From Phytoseiulus persimilis (Eukaryota; Arthropoda; Arachnida; Mesostigmata; Phytoseiidae), in NCBI GenBank assembly GCA_037576195.1, contig JAQZDE010000048.1:24560-88559 (forward strand): a DNA stretch of 64,000 bases. Direction: 5' to 3'. Every line of letters starts with the position of its first letter. Within the stretch, counting starts at the first letter, position 1. Shown here in pieces: positions 54,510 to 64,000 of the stretch. The notes beneath the pieces were generated by a model. That model was not told the origin of the DNA, did no database searches, and was given only the letters and a program-made list of their open reading frames with translations. The position numbers and the translations under genes are program-made.

Positions 54510-57480
54510 AGCTTGGATGTGAGCACCTTGTCGGGGATATATAGAGATTTCGACAAGGTGAAGACTGAACAATGTGAATAAATTGCTCTTTCCCTGAAGG
54601 CTTTACTCTCATGGCTCTGAACCGGGGACAAACGTGGATGTTCCGAGGAGTTCTGAAGTTGTCAGCGAGGGGAGACCTCGAATGTAGAAGCGTTAGATTG
54701 CTATGAACTTGTAGGGAAACATCTGCTTGAATCACTCCAGAGTCATCTCGGTACCCATGATCACGCAGGCCTTAGGCCACCAGGGTGGACGTAAAACAGC
54801 GCGAAATCTGGATTTGAATCGAATATCAGTAGAATTTATTGAACAAGATCATCAAGAATGTAGATTACAGTCATCTTGCCATCATAGACATCTCATATAT
54901 ATCGTCGTAACTCTTATTCTCTTCCTTTCACCTCGATCGATCGATCGCTCGCTCTCTCTTTCTCTCTTACCCGCTTAGTTTGATTTATTTCACGAAACTG
55001 CAGCTCTAGTTCAACATAGATCGCACCATCCATTGCTGCTTTTTTCAGGTGATTTTTTCCGTTCACGTTCTCGCCTTCCCCTCTCAATTGACGCCATAAT
55101 TCCTCCTAGTGCTGAGGGATGGGGGGGAAGCACGGTCATAGAACGGGATGTATGTTCTTACGACGGCGTACGCGGAGGGATCAATCGCGATTGATTCTTC
55201 TGATGCCGTTCGCGCCCGGTCGTGATAACGGCCGTGGCTATCATCATTATCTACTGTGTCTGCCATTCAATCAAGTCTGAGGTTGATTTCAAAAATATTG
55301 GCCACAAATTCCAACTGCTGCCGGCAGCTCCTATATCTGTTTTTCTCCATATCATCTTTTCCGTCTCGCGCTCTGAACCCTACCTCTTATCAGAAGCATA
55401 CTCTCCGTTCTTCCTCCTCGTATTTGACGTCAAACGCACTTGATTTCGACCTGTCTCTACGTCAAAGGAAGAAGAGGTTCAGTCGGCGGCAGTCAGCAAC
55501 GGCGTTCCGCCGCTAATCGATCGGATGACTAGACCTGTCAACTCTTCCTTTGTGTACTTTCCGATTGACCCCAATGATGTCAGCTCGTAGATAGCAACGA
55601 ACCGAAGCTGTTTTTTTCTCCTCGACGGAATCGAAAACTCACATCCGTCGAAGCATGAGCGAACGAAGCTCAAACAGATTATCGGATTGACGGACTATCT
55701 GTTCACATTTTACATCATTCTCTTCGGACTGTATGGCAATCCTGACCTTCTTCAGTTGCAGAACGAGCGAACTGAAGATAGTTTCTACGATTTCAGGGAC
55801 ACGAAAACCTCGCAGCCTGCGTATAGATAGACGGTGATGTTGTTTCCTCTCAAGTTGTTACCGATAACTATGCTCCATTCGTCTTAATCACCACCGCTTC
55901 AAATGTATTGACGGTAATCCACAATAGAGAACTAGAAGGTTATTTACTATTCAGCAGAGACAACCTCGACTCAAGCTCAACTCCTAAACTTGCTCTCCTC
56001 TCCTTGTTTCTCCCGGCTGTCATTTTCAAATATATCTGCAATCGTTATAAAATATAATGTAGTAGAATACTTAGTTCGTTACTTGATTCGTTCATCAGTT
56101 ATTCCCTCTATCAATATCCATCGCAATCGTCCGAAGTCACCAACGGATTCGTTCAATCGAGGCACCGCGACAGAACAGAAATTGGCTATGGATAATGTCG
56201 AGATCGGAATCGAAATTCGTCCAAACGGCCATGAGGGGTTGACAACGGATTTGAAGAATTACCAGGAAAACGCAGAACGAGTCCTCGTCTGTTTTACCAC
56301 AGATGGTTGATTTGAGCGTGAAATCATACCTCTATCGATGAAATCTTCTCACAACAGGTTGGGAGAAACGGATAGACTTTGGATCTGGACAGAAGGGGAC
56401 TGAGACTGCCATTCTATGACCTTTCGCAAACTCTCGATTGAATGCTCCGCTTTGAACTGGCTTTGATTTCATACTCGGAGCTTGACTGGTCTTTGGTTCC
56501 GATCTGCTGCATTCCTCAACGACCAAATTCAAACACCAAGGTTGCATCGAGAAAGAGAGGCTTCAACAACTCGCATAGAATTAATGACTCTCCAAGTCAA
56601 CGCAGTGGTGGTCGGTCTTCGCGTAGAGATCTTCTTTTTCCGCACAGACGAAGTACCGTAATTGTTCTTAATAATAGTTAGCGACATTGCTCTAAACCAA
56701 CAAGGGAGAGGTTTGTCGGTTGTCAGGTCTCGACGCGATTTCAAAGCTAAGTTGTCATCGTCATCCGAACGTTTGGAAGTATCGATCGCTCGTCCGACCG
56801 TGCTCATCAAGTTGCTGGTTGGAACTGAACCAACATACGACAACATCCTCTCTCTTTCTCACATTCTCAAACTTGTCAATCAGTCAATTATAACAGCGCA
56901 TCTCATTCGATCAACTAGCTCGGAAAAGAAGGGTCAACCAGATCGTACGAGTATCAGTGTTCGCAGGTGTGGCATCGGAGTCTGATGAGAGAACTTGGTC
57001 TATACACAATTAGAAACCTCTAAGATCATTCGGGATAGGCCGTTGAAGCAAGTAGCGGAGAGAACATTGGAGAACTTTGGAAAGTGTCTGGGACTACTTA
57101 TCAACCCTCCGAATTCGTCTCTATGATCAACGTCGCTATCTGGTTACACCAATGTCAGCAATAGTAAATCCTCTCAAGATTCCACAATCTCAGAATCTCA
57201 AACATCGCGTACCTAGTGTGTGTGTGTTGATGTCGTTTCATGTAAAAGTATACGTACCGATCGCATTCATGGCTATTATCATGATTTTAATATCGAATGA
57301 TTGATCGTTAATAATCATCGTAAGGTTCCTATAGTATTTCTACTGGATTTTCTTTAATCGCTCGCGAGAACCACCGGATGATGGATGCCTTGTTATGAGT
57401 CGATCCACCAGGGAAGCGAAACTGTCCATCGAAGAGATTGATGAGCAGTCTGATATAATTGCCATTTTTCAATAACAGTC
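54510..57480. other. AT-rich gene-poor region
   Basis: It holds a (CGAT)n/(CTCT)n simple tract at about 54933-54968. A plus-strand open stretch at about 55625-55830 has a hydrophobic segment (GLTDYLFTFYIILFGLYG) followed by NPDLLQLQNERTEDSF. Other plus-strand frames at about 56160-56310 and 56690-56985 are unrecognised. None has a complete set of splice signals. Confidence 0.35.
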
Positions 57481-57512
57481 CAGGTGCACTCACGGGCGGT
57501 AGCTGCCCCCGT

Positions 57513-57604
57513 TTCCAACGAACGCAGGGCAAGTCGCTGCTGAAGATTCTGCAAAAGCAGAATCTATTCCTCCCCGGCTTCTTCCGTTGGAAGGCAGCGA
57601 CTTG
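57513..57604. repeat. Cluster of nested perfect inverted repeats
   Basis: Three perfect inverted pairs overlap in 92 bases: CAAGTCGCTGC (57530-57540) with GCAGCGACTTG (57594-57604); inside it AGATTCTGC (57544-57552), an AAAA loop and GCAGAATCT (57557-57565); and TTCCAACG (57513-57520) with CGTTGGAA (57585-57592), which crosses the outer stem. The first two can form together as a long hairpin; the third would compete with it or form a pseudoknot. Confidence 0.8.
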
Positions 57605-58356
57605 AGCCCCGACCCACGGGCGACGGCTCAGATAAATCTGATGCGTCTCCTCGGACTCGGCTCCCTCAGGTTGGTTGACGGAGTGAACTCTCGGAAATTC
57701 TTGAGTTATCCCTTGAGACAATGTGCATCTCGCTACAAGCACGTGTAAAAACTACCTAAACACGCACAGCTAACAGAATAAATATTGAACTGTGGTCTCG
57801 TTGACAATTTGAATCAACCGAACATCGGAGCGATGTCTCTCCATTCATTCACCAAACATTCAAATCTCAGGCGTGCACCACATCTTCTATGGCAAATACA
57901 GACGAACGCGACATTAGTTTCTCACAAAATCATGTACCGAAGTGATTCCAAGTGGCTAAGATAGACGAAACATGCGAGAAGCCCGTGCTTTGAGGCGTGC
58001 TCTAATCGTCGACATGGACGTTTTCTACGATGCACAGCAACGGACTTCTAGGTAACACCATTTTCAGTTCGAAGGCCAGACAAAAGGTCTAGAATTTGAC
58101 TTTGAAAGGGGTTCAATTCGTGTTATAATCCTCCTTTTAGCTTTCGTTGAAGGATCTGCAAAGCTTGGAGGCATTCGGAAACGGTGGAATTCCTCATCAA
58201 TTTTTCTCGCTTACGTCCGAATCTCAAACAATAATGGGAGGGTCGAACGTTGAATGCCGGTGAGCGGCACACGAGTTTGAGCATCATGTCTGTCGATGCT
58301 TGGGTGTGATCGACTTTGTCTGTAACAATATCAGTCTTGGAGCGACATAATTCTTG

Positions 58357-58786
58357 TTAAAAATCAATCGGAAGTTTCGAGTGTTTGGAGCTGGCGTAGA
58401 TGGAGCTACGTTTCCGCGCCTCGACGGCGGCTCGAGTGGCGTTGGAAGTGCCTTCAATCAGAACTCCTGGCGAAGCAGCGTGATGCTCCAGACAGGCCCG
58501 CATCCGCTTCTTTCTTGAAGAGTTCCAAAAGTCGTTTTCGGCCCGAGCGACGTGCCGTACGATATCCGCGCCCTCTTGAATCAAGACATCAACTAACTGT
58601 TCGACCGACAAATTCACAAATGGAAGCCGGGTGAAAGAGAGGTAGTTTAGATTGCGTAGGGTTTTCGGTGATATCGTCAGTCGGCATCGATGGAGACGAC
58701 GAGAGGGAAAAGTTTGGCAGCATTGACCTCCGAATTAGCGCTCATAAAATGAATCAGATCTACATCATCTCCCTATAGGTCGTAGC
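58357..58786 (-). pseudogene. Unassigned coding fragment with an apparent frameshift
   Basis: On the minus strand an acceptor-like CCTATAG (about 58780) is followed by DDVDLIHFMSANSEVNAAKL and VVSIDAD, then a stop. A second frame opens at the same place with LTISPKTLRNLNYLSFTRLP and VEQLVDVLIQEGADIVRH and runs to a stop at 58357 (SKHSKLPIDF). A shift of one base near 58685 would join them into one protein of about 140 residues, faintly Leu-rich-repeat-like in the middle. A broken gene, an assembly error or an unrecognised short intron are the options. I cannot name the family. Confidence 0.35.
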
Positions 58787-59507
58787 TCGTTGTGTCTCTG
58801 CGCAGACAAGTCCGCAAGATTCGACGGTCTCATCATGAGATAAGTCCATCACTCGGCATCTCGAAAATTCCGTAACGTTTCTCTCGGCGAAATCCGTCGT
58901 CCGACTCTGGTTAGTGTGTCACAAGGGGAAGGTGTGAATAGGTAGATGGAGGGGTATGCTCTGGCTATCGCAAATAATGTTGAAGCCCGTTAAGCCGGAT
59001 CCTGCTGTGTTCGATCCCGCTGGATGTCGTCTAACGGAGCGAATAGCTCTTCTCACAGCTGTTGTCGCAAGAATGGAAATAATGTATCGAGTAGAAGTCA
59101 GAGAAGACATAGAATAGTGTCAGTGCTGCAGAAGTGTGCTCATCGCGGTCGACCAGGCGAGTCTTGGACTCGTTCGTCCGTCTGTCCGTCCGAAACTGGT
59201 TCGATCGCCTGCACGAGATTTTTTCTCATTTTTTTTATTTTTGTTTTGTTTTAGATTTTAAGTTGGAGTCGTTCTAGATGTATATTATCGTTTACTGTAG
59301 GTGGACATATCGATAGACAGAGTGAGACAGTTGAGAGATGATCCTTAGTTAGATGGTTAGGAAGTTAGACAGACAGACAGTGATAGCAGTGATACAGTGG
59401 TAATGGTATTGTATTTGTGGGAGCCGATGTGAGCTTCAGAAAGTGTTCTGCTTCATTCATTGATGCACACATGCGGTGTCCTTGGTGTTCTCCGGGCGAC
59501 CTCACCC

Positions 59508-59893
59508 AATAATTTTTGCATGGTTCTCTCGATGTCAGAATCTCGAACTTTCAAGTCCACACAGGACTCGGAGCTGCGAAAGCCCACGGCACCAGAGGAA
59601 TTTGGTCGCCCGACGATAAAGTTTGTCGAAGCTCTAGCTTTGTGGAAGAGGACAGCGAATGTGTGACTTCGCACTTGTGTGATGCTGCTGCTGCTGTGTG
59701 GTGACTTGAATGCCTGGCTGCGAGCGCACAGCTCGGCGAGCTTTAGCTGCTCGCAAAGAATTTGAATGCTGTGACGTGTAGAGAAAGTTGTGCCGTCAGT
59801 GGTAACAATGGTCGTGAGCGCATCGGTGATGCTTTTCGATGGAGAAAATGTTGCGTCCTCAACACGGAACCATCCTGTGCGACGTCTCTATAG
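59508..59893 (-). CDS. Unassigned candidate internal exon
   Basis: The minus strand is open for about 128 codons between an acceptor-like GGGCTATAG and a donor-like TTATTGG|GTGAGG. It reads GWFRVEDATFSPSKSITDAL, then GTTFSTRHSIQILCEQLKLA, then FIVGRPNSSGAVGFRSSES and RDSDIERTMQKLLG. It has no in-frame ATG, so it would be internal. A further protein-like piece lies just upstream (about 59915-60030, with NQHLVLDSLGIYGGITSMGD) in a different frame, separated by a stop and too few bases for a normal intron. It may belong to the same damaged gene as 58357-58786. Confidence 0.35.
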
Positions 59894-62800
59894 CCCGACC
59901 TGATTAAACCAATATATATTTTGGACTTTCATCGCCCATCGACGTTATTCCACCATAGATGCCGAGCGAGTCCAAAACAAGATGTTGATTATATTCGATT
60001 TTGAATGTGTGTTCGAAGAGCTATTCGCCAACGCCAAGAGCTGGGGACGCGGAATTTTTGAGGATAGGGATCTGCTCGTTCCTACTGCTTGAGATCGAAG
60101 TAGGAATCTACTGGCTGCCAGATTTCAGTGGTTGATCAAGAGGCCGGGATCAGAGGCACCCAACCTTGCAAATCATTCTCATTTCTTGGAAGAGGGAACC
60201 GGTTTCCGGAAAGCTTCTGCCGCTGCCTCCACTTTCGTCGTCTTCGTAATTCGGGGAACTTCCACATTATTTCAAAAACATTCGCATGTGGTTGAGGAAG
60301 CTCATTCCCTTTGCCGTTCGTGAACGGTTAGCGTCGAAAGTTCGAAGGGATAAAGAGATGTGACGTCACTCTGAACGACTGGAGCCGCTCTCGAGTGTCG
60401 CATCTTGAGTATTTTGTTATGTTGTTGTCTCAGATAGGCTGCTCTGGCTGCTTCATCCTGGCTTTACGAGTCCACAAGTCTATAATTCAACGTTCCCGTC
60501 AACAGATCACAATATTCGACGGCAAGTTAGCCAAACACTGGGCGCCAGACACATTACGGGAAGCTTGAGCATCGCGATTCTCGGGTCTTTCCGTCTGAAA
60601 CGCAGAGAACCAAGACGGAGTATCCCGATAGAAACATAAGCCCCTCCTGCGACGCCGATTCCGCTCCGGAACTTGATTTCGGGACAGTCCGGACTCACTT
60701 TACATTTTGAAACATCTATCGTAAAGCCAGCATTACACAGTAACGTTCTTCATAGTCGTATTGTTATTAGTACTAGTTCCCGCATCTTTAATAATATCTC
60801 ATAAACTGCATATAGTGATCATAATAATGGAGTAATACAACATCAGTCATAAAACATTTCAAAGAACGCGTTTCTTAATATCGAATCATCCGGTTGACAG
60901 AATCAGTGATCGACCGAACCGCACTCTGGTCACCATCGGTTTCTCCATAATCAATCGTAAACGAAACGGAGACGTCATCGTACGTCAAACTGGTAGGAGC
61001 ATTTCTCGTCCGTCGCTGATGCCTTCTCATGTCTAGCGTGAGGCTTGGACATGCTTGAGTGAGTTGAGTCGTTGGTTTTGAAAACCTTAGGTTCATAGGA
61101 AAAAGTCGAAGCATTGTATGGTGGTTTCATTCTGCCGGTGCTAAAATCTTGGCTATGAGTCAATTATTCCGTAACTATCGTTTCGACAAGTTATGATACA
61201 GAGCACGGAGCTTCTCAATGGGTTCACGCTCAGCAATCCCGTCGGGTGTTTTGTTCGGCTTCTGCTCCCTATCGGGGCCGTTCGAGATGGCGTTTGCGGT
61301 GGTCGTTGTTGCGAGCAAACAAAGTAACAAACGAGAGCCCACAGCCGAAGGAAGACTTAGCGGTTGATGAGGGTTGCTTGTCGTGAATCGCTCTTTCCAG
61401 GACATCCTGAACTTTCGATGGGTCTCGATATCTCTCGCGCAAACTCGTCCCGTCTTGATGGCGAGCTTGCTGTGAAGTTTCGATCATGGGCTTCAATCAT
61501 TTGGATGTTGTTTCGGCTGGTGACAGCATGTTGGCGGGTCGGCCAAATGAGGTTGTGTGAAGGTCGCTTGGGAATCTCATGACGTTGTTGGTTTCTTAGC
61601 TTGTCAATCAATCAATCTCTCAGTCGATCGATCGCTCCATAGGAAAATTGATTGATCCGTCGTTCGGTTGGTTGCTTAGAATATTTGTTGGGAACTGTCG
61701 TTGTGTGCTGGCTGGGTTGAGGTTGAGCAAATGGGTTCGTGATCATAATCATCATCAACTTCTTGAATATTATCATCATCTTCATCGTCTTCGATATTGG
61801 TCTCTCATTCGTTTCCCTTGTCCTTGTCGTCACCCGACGTGTCGTACTCTAGATATAAGTGGTTCAGGTTCGTCAGTGTTCAGGTTATTCTGCTTCAAGT
61901 GAGTCTGTTTGTTTAGGTATGTACATAACGATTTCGGTTGAAGAATTGCTCTGAGTTTGGCCAGCCAACTTTTTCTTCGGGTTTTTTGCTGTAATCACGT
62001 AGTTCATTGCCTTTTGTGCTTCTGCAACGTTCATCCTCGGTGCGTAAAAGCTGTTACGTGCTCTTTCACTGAGTGTTTGGTTTGCGTCTGAGGCATCGCG
62101 CAGCGGACGGCGGTTTCGAGGAAGCAGGAGACATGAATGCAAAGCACAGATACTCCCTGACGGGTTTCCGATTGGCTCCGGCACTGGAGAAGTTCGTGGG
62201 TTTCCTCGGAGTTGTTGGCGCAGTCGGATGACAGGTTCGCTTTGACGTCATACATCGTCTGCCGCACGAAACGAGTTTGTTGTTCCACCACGCTTTCTGT
62301 TCATTGTCAGATGTGCTTCTACACTGTGAACCGTATGTCTCGCTGTTCCTTCTCACACACTTTCGGAGCGAATAGTGTAGTAAGTAACTTTCGGTGTGCT
62401 CTATTCTGGCTGGAAAGAGTTAACCGAACAACTTAAATTCGGCGTGGGCGACACCCTATCAGCGTCAACCTCTCGCTTCGTGAGTACGATCGTATATTCT
62501 GACTGTTCACCATGCGTGTTTGGAGGTCGGCCAACTGTTCGACTCGTTCGTTGTTGCGCGTGCTTCCCGCCTGTGATGCCCACGACTCCGAGTGCCTCGA
62601 TGTGTCCGTAGGTGAGAATTGGTCAGTTCGTTTCCGACCGCATGATCGGTCACCTCGGATGCTTCCTCGAAAACTGTGGTTGAGTAAACGGATCTTCTTA
62701 GAGCAGTCAGGCGTTCGAAGGTTCCCGTGCTGAATTTCCAGGATTGCTGACTCTTCGCTCGGCCTGACGTGGCTCGTCGTCACCTGGATTGGACTTTCCT

Positions 62801-63030
62801 GGCTGGTCCTACAGTTAGCCTAAGTTGCCTTGGCTTGCAATGGCCTGGTTGGAACATCGCTTCATTGGATGAGCGAGCCATCGACGAGTTCCCGTTGTCC
62901 AGGATGAGCCTGCGTAGCCCGTGTTGTTGGCAGCCGCGTTCGCCGCTGCGGCCGCCATCAGCTCGAACGCGAGTTTATCGTCACAATGGACAGGCACGGG
63001 CCCTCCGCCGTCCGGCCGGATCGCGTACAC
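59894..63030. other. Gene-poor region left of the glutamate receptor
   Basis: Minus-strand frames at 60507-60698, 60875-61114 (with TYDDVSVSFTIDYGE) and 61175-61405 are mildly protein-like but cannot be assembled into a gene. Part of this region may be 3' UTR of the glutamate receptor. Short GATC/ATCA-rich simple tracts occur near 61603-61635. Confidence 0.35.
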
Positions 63031-63659
63031 TCAGAAGTCAGACGTGAACGAGGGCAGTGTGGAAATGCCGTACTGTGTGTGGTTGTTCCCGTCCATCGGA
63101 TCCAACTCCGGGGTCTGCCGGTTGCTGCGCACGGGCATAGTGGAGCTCCTACACGAAACCGCGAACTTCAGTTGCTTCAGCATTTCCGAGCATATTGAGA
63201 CCTGCAAAGTTCAGCGTGCTTAGCGGAGCGACTAGGCTGGGACCCGGAGGAGGAGTTCAGCCCCTGCGGAATAGTCTTGGAATCTCGCCGTTGGGGAACA
63301 GGGAAAAACCATTCCGATCGAGGTGGTTGCGACAGCGGACGGTAGGAGGGGATAAGTGAGGGCGTTGGGGTGGGAGGGGGCGGCTTTGCGCGATCTATAC
63401 CTGGGAGTCTTCCTTGGAGAGAGACCTCGCCTTCCACAAGAATTCAGCAATGCCAACCAACGCTGCCAGTAACAAACCGAGAAGAAGGACTACGAAGACG
63501 CCTCCTACGTTGGCTAAGCTAAGTTCAGTCACTGCCGATGATTTTTTGGTATCGTCGGTGCATTTGCCTCCTCCTTTTCGCTCCTTCCACCACTTCTCTT
63601 TGAAGCTGTGCAATTTGCCAGCCTCCTGCAATTGCAGGATGCCCGACGACAGGACTTGT
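63031..63659 (-). CDS. Kainate-type ionotropic glutamate receptor, C-terminal two exons (partial)
   Basis: Exons 63659-63401 and 63201-63031; the rest of the gene lies beyond the right edge. The first exon starts in phase 2 and encodes the end of the ligand-binding S2 lobe (ILQLQEAGKLHSFKEKWW), a Lys/Gly/Cys-containing stretch, then the fourth membrane helix (NVGGVFVVLLLGLLLAALVG) and the start of the cytoplasmic tail (EFLWKARSLSKEDSQ). The last exon, joined in phase 0, gives SICSEMLKQLKFAVSCRSS and ends TLPSFTSDF. The S2 and M4 sequences fit GluK-type subunits better than AMPA or NMDA types. The end Ser-Asp-Phe matches a class I PDZ-ligand pattern. The product is a tetrameric glutamate-gated cation channel subunit. 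Confidence 0.88.
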
Positions 63660-64000
63660 CTGGAATCCAAAGTAGCCCAAGCGTTAGTTTCTTACACCTC
63701 CGTCTTCTTGCCCTGCTCTGTTTCTCTCACGGCTGGAAGCTCGGCGGGCTCGCCCGGTAGTAGCGGTGCGACTGGTGGACTCAGTCACCGGCGGAACGGT
63801 GGGAAGTCTGAGAGTTGGGATGGCAGACAGGCAAGTAAGCAACCTATCAAACGTACGGACGGACGGACGGACGGACGAACGAGTGAGTGGGAGGACGGGC
63901 GGCCGGGCGGATAGCGCACGGACGGCCCCTGTACTGACTAGGTAGCGTTTCCCCGCGGAGCAGTAAACTCGTGAAATGAAGAGGAGTTCGACGTAAACCT
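63660..64000 (-). other. Intron of the glutamate receptor at the window edge
   Basis: No coding frame continuing the receptor is visible upstream of the acceptor at 63660. A (GGAC)n microsatellite occupies about 63854-63877. Confidence 0.55.
63854..63877. repeat. (GGAC)n microsatellite
   Basis: About six GGAC units in a row. Confidence 0.8.

Noticed and set aside
57329-57742. Neuropeptide-like precursor on the minus strand with dibasic sites around a Cys-rich segment
   Set aside because: The Cys-rich part is produced by the inverted-repeat DNA, there is no signal peptide, no amidation glycine before the dibasic site, and the spacing matches no neuropeptide family I know.

Overview
This is eukaryotic, animal DNA. 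The genes have GT-AG introns, AATAAA polyadenylation signals and metazoan-specific families: O-GlcNAc transferase with an intervening domain, kainate-type glutamate receptor, GARP/EARP subunit VPS51, SYAP1, ARB2A/FAM172A and DNAJC16. Short introns, tight spacing and mostly one-to-one orthologues fit a compact arthropod genome. A mite or other chelicerate is my guess, not something the sequence proves.

Layout, left to right. (1) 741-2564 (+): ribonucleotide reductase small subunit, with E2F-like sites before and inside intron 1. (2) 5336-9047 (-) DNAJC16 and 10123-16916 (+) O-GlcNAc transferase (OGT), head to head across about 1.1 kb. (3) 19180-21638 (+) VPS51, tail to tail with a small DUF4590 (ERICH3-like) gene at 21776-22545 (-). 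(4) About 23.5-25.0 kb: decayed non-LTR retrotransposon, with unassigned open frames on either side. (5) 27210-35178 (-): SYAP1 in seven exons with a 3.8 kb first intron. (6) 37187-38107 and 38638-39542 (+): two tandem glutathione S-transferase kappa genes with the same exon plan. (7) 40235-42004 (+): intronless PP2A scaffold subunit A. (8) 45174-48067 (-): ARB2A/FAM172A in four exons. (9) About 48-63 kb: gene-poor stretch with a 37-bp minisatellite, a 1-kb foldback element, a nested hairpin cluster and several unassigned or apparently broken coding fragments. (10) 63031-63659 (-): last two exons of a kainate-type glutamate receptor that continues beyond the right edge.

The genes are housekeeping or neuronal and do not form an operon or a shared pathway. 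I found no CRISPR array, rRNA gene, convincing tRNA gene or defence-like cluster. The most unusual material is in 49-60 kb. Exon junctions were set by hand from splice consensus, reading phase and remembered family sequences, so they are models rather than transcript evidence.
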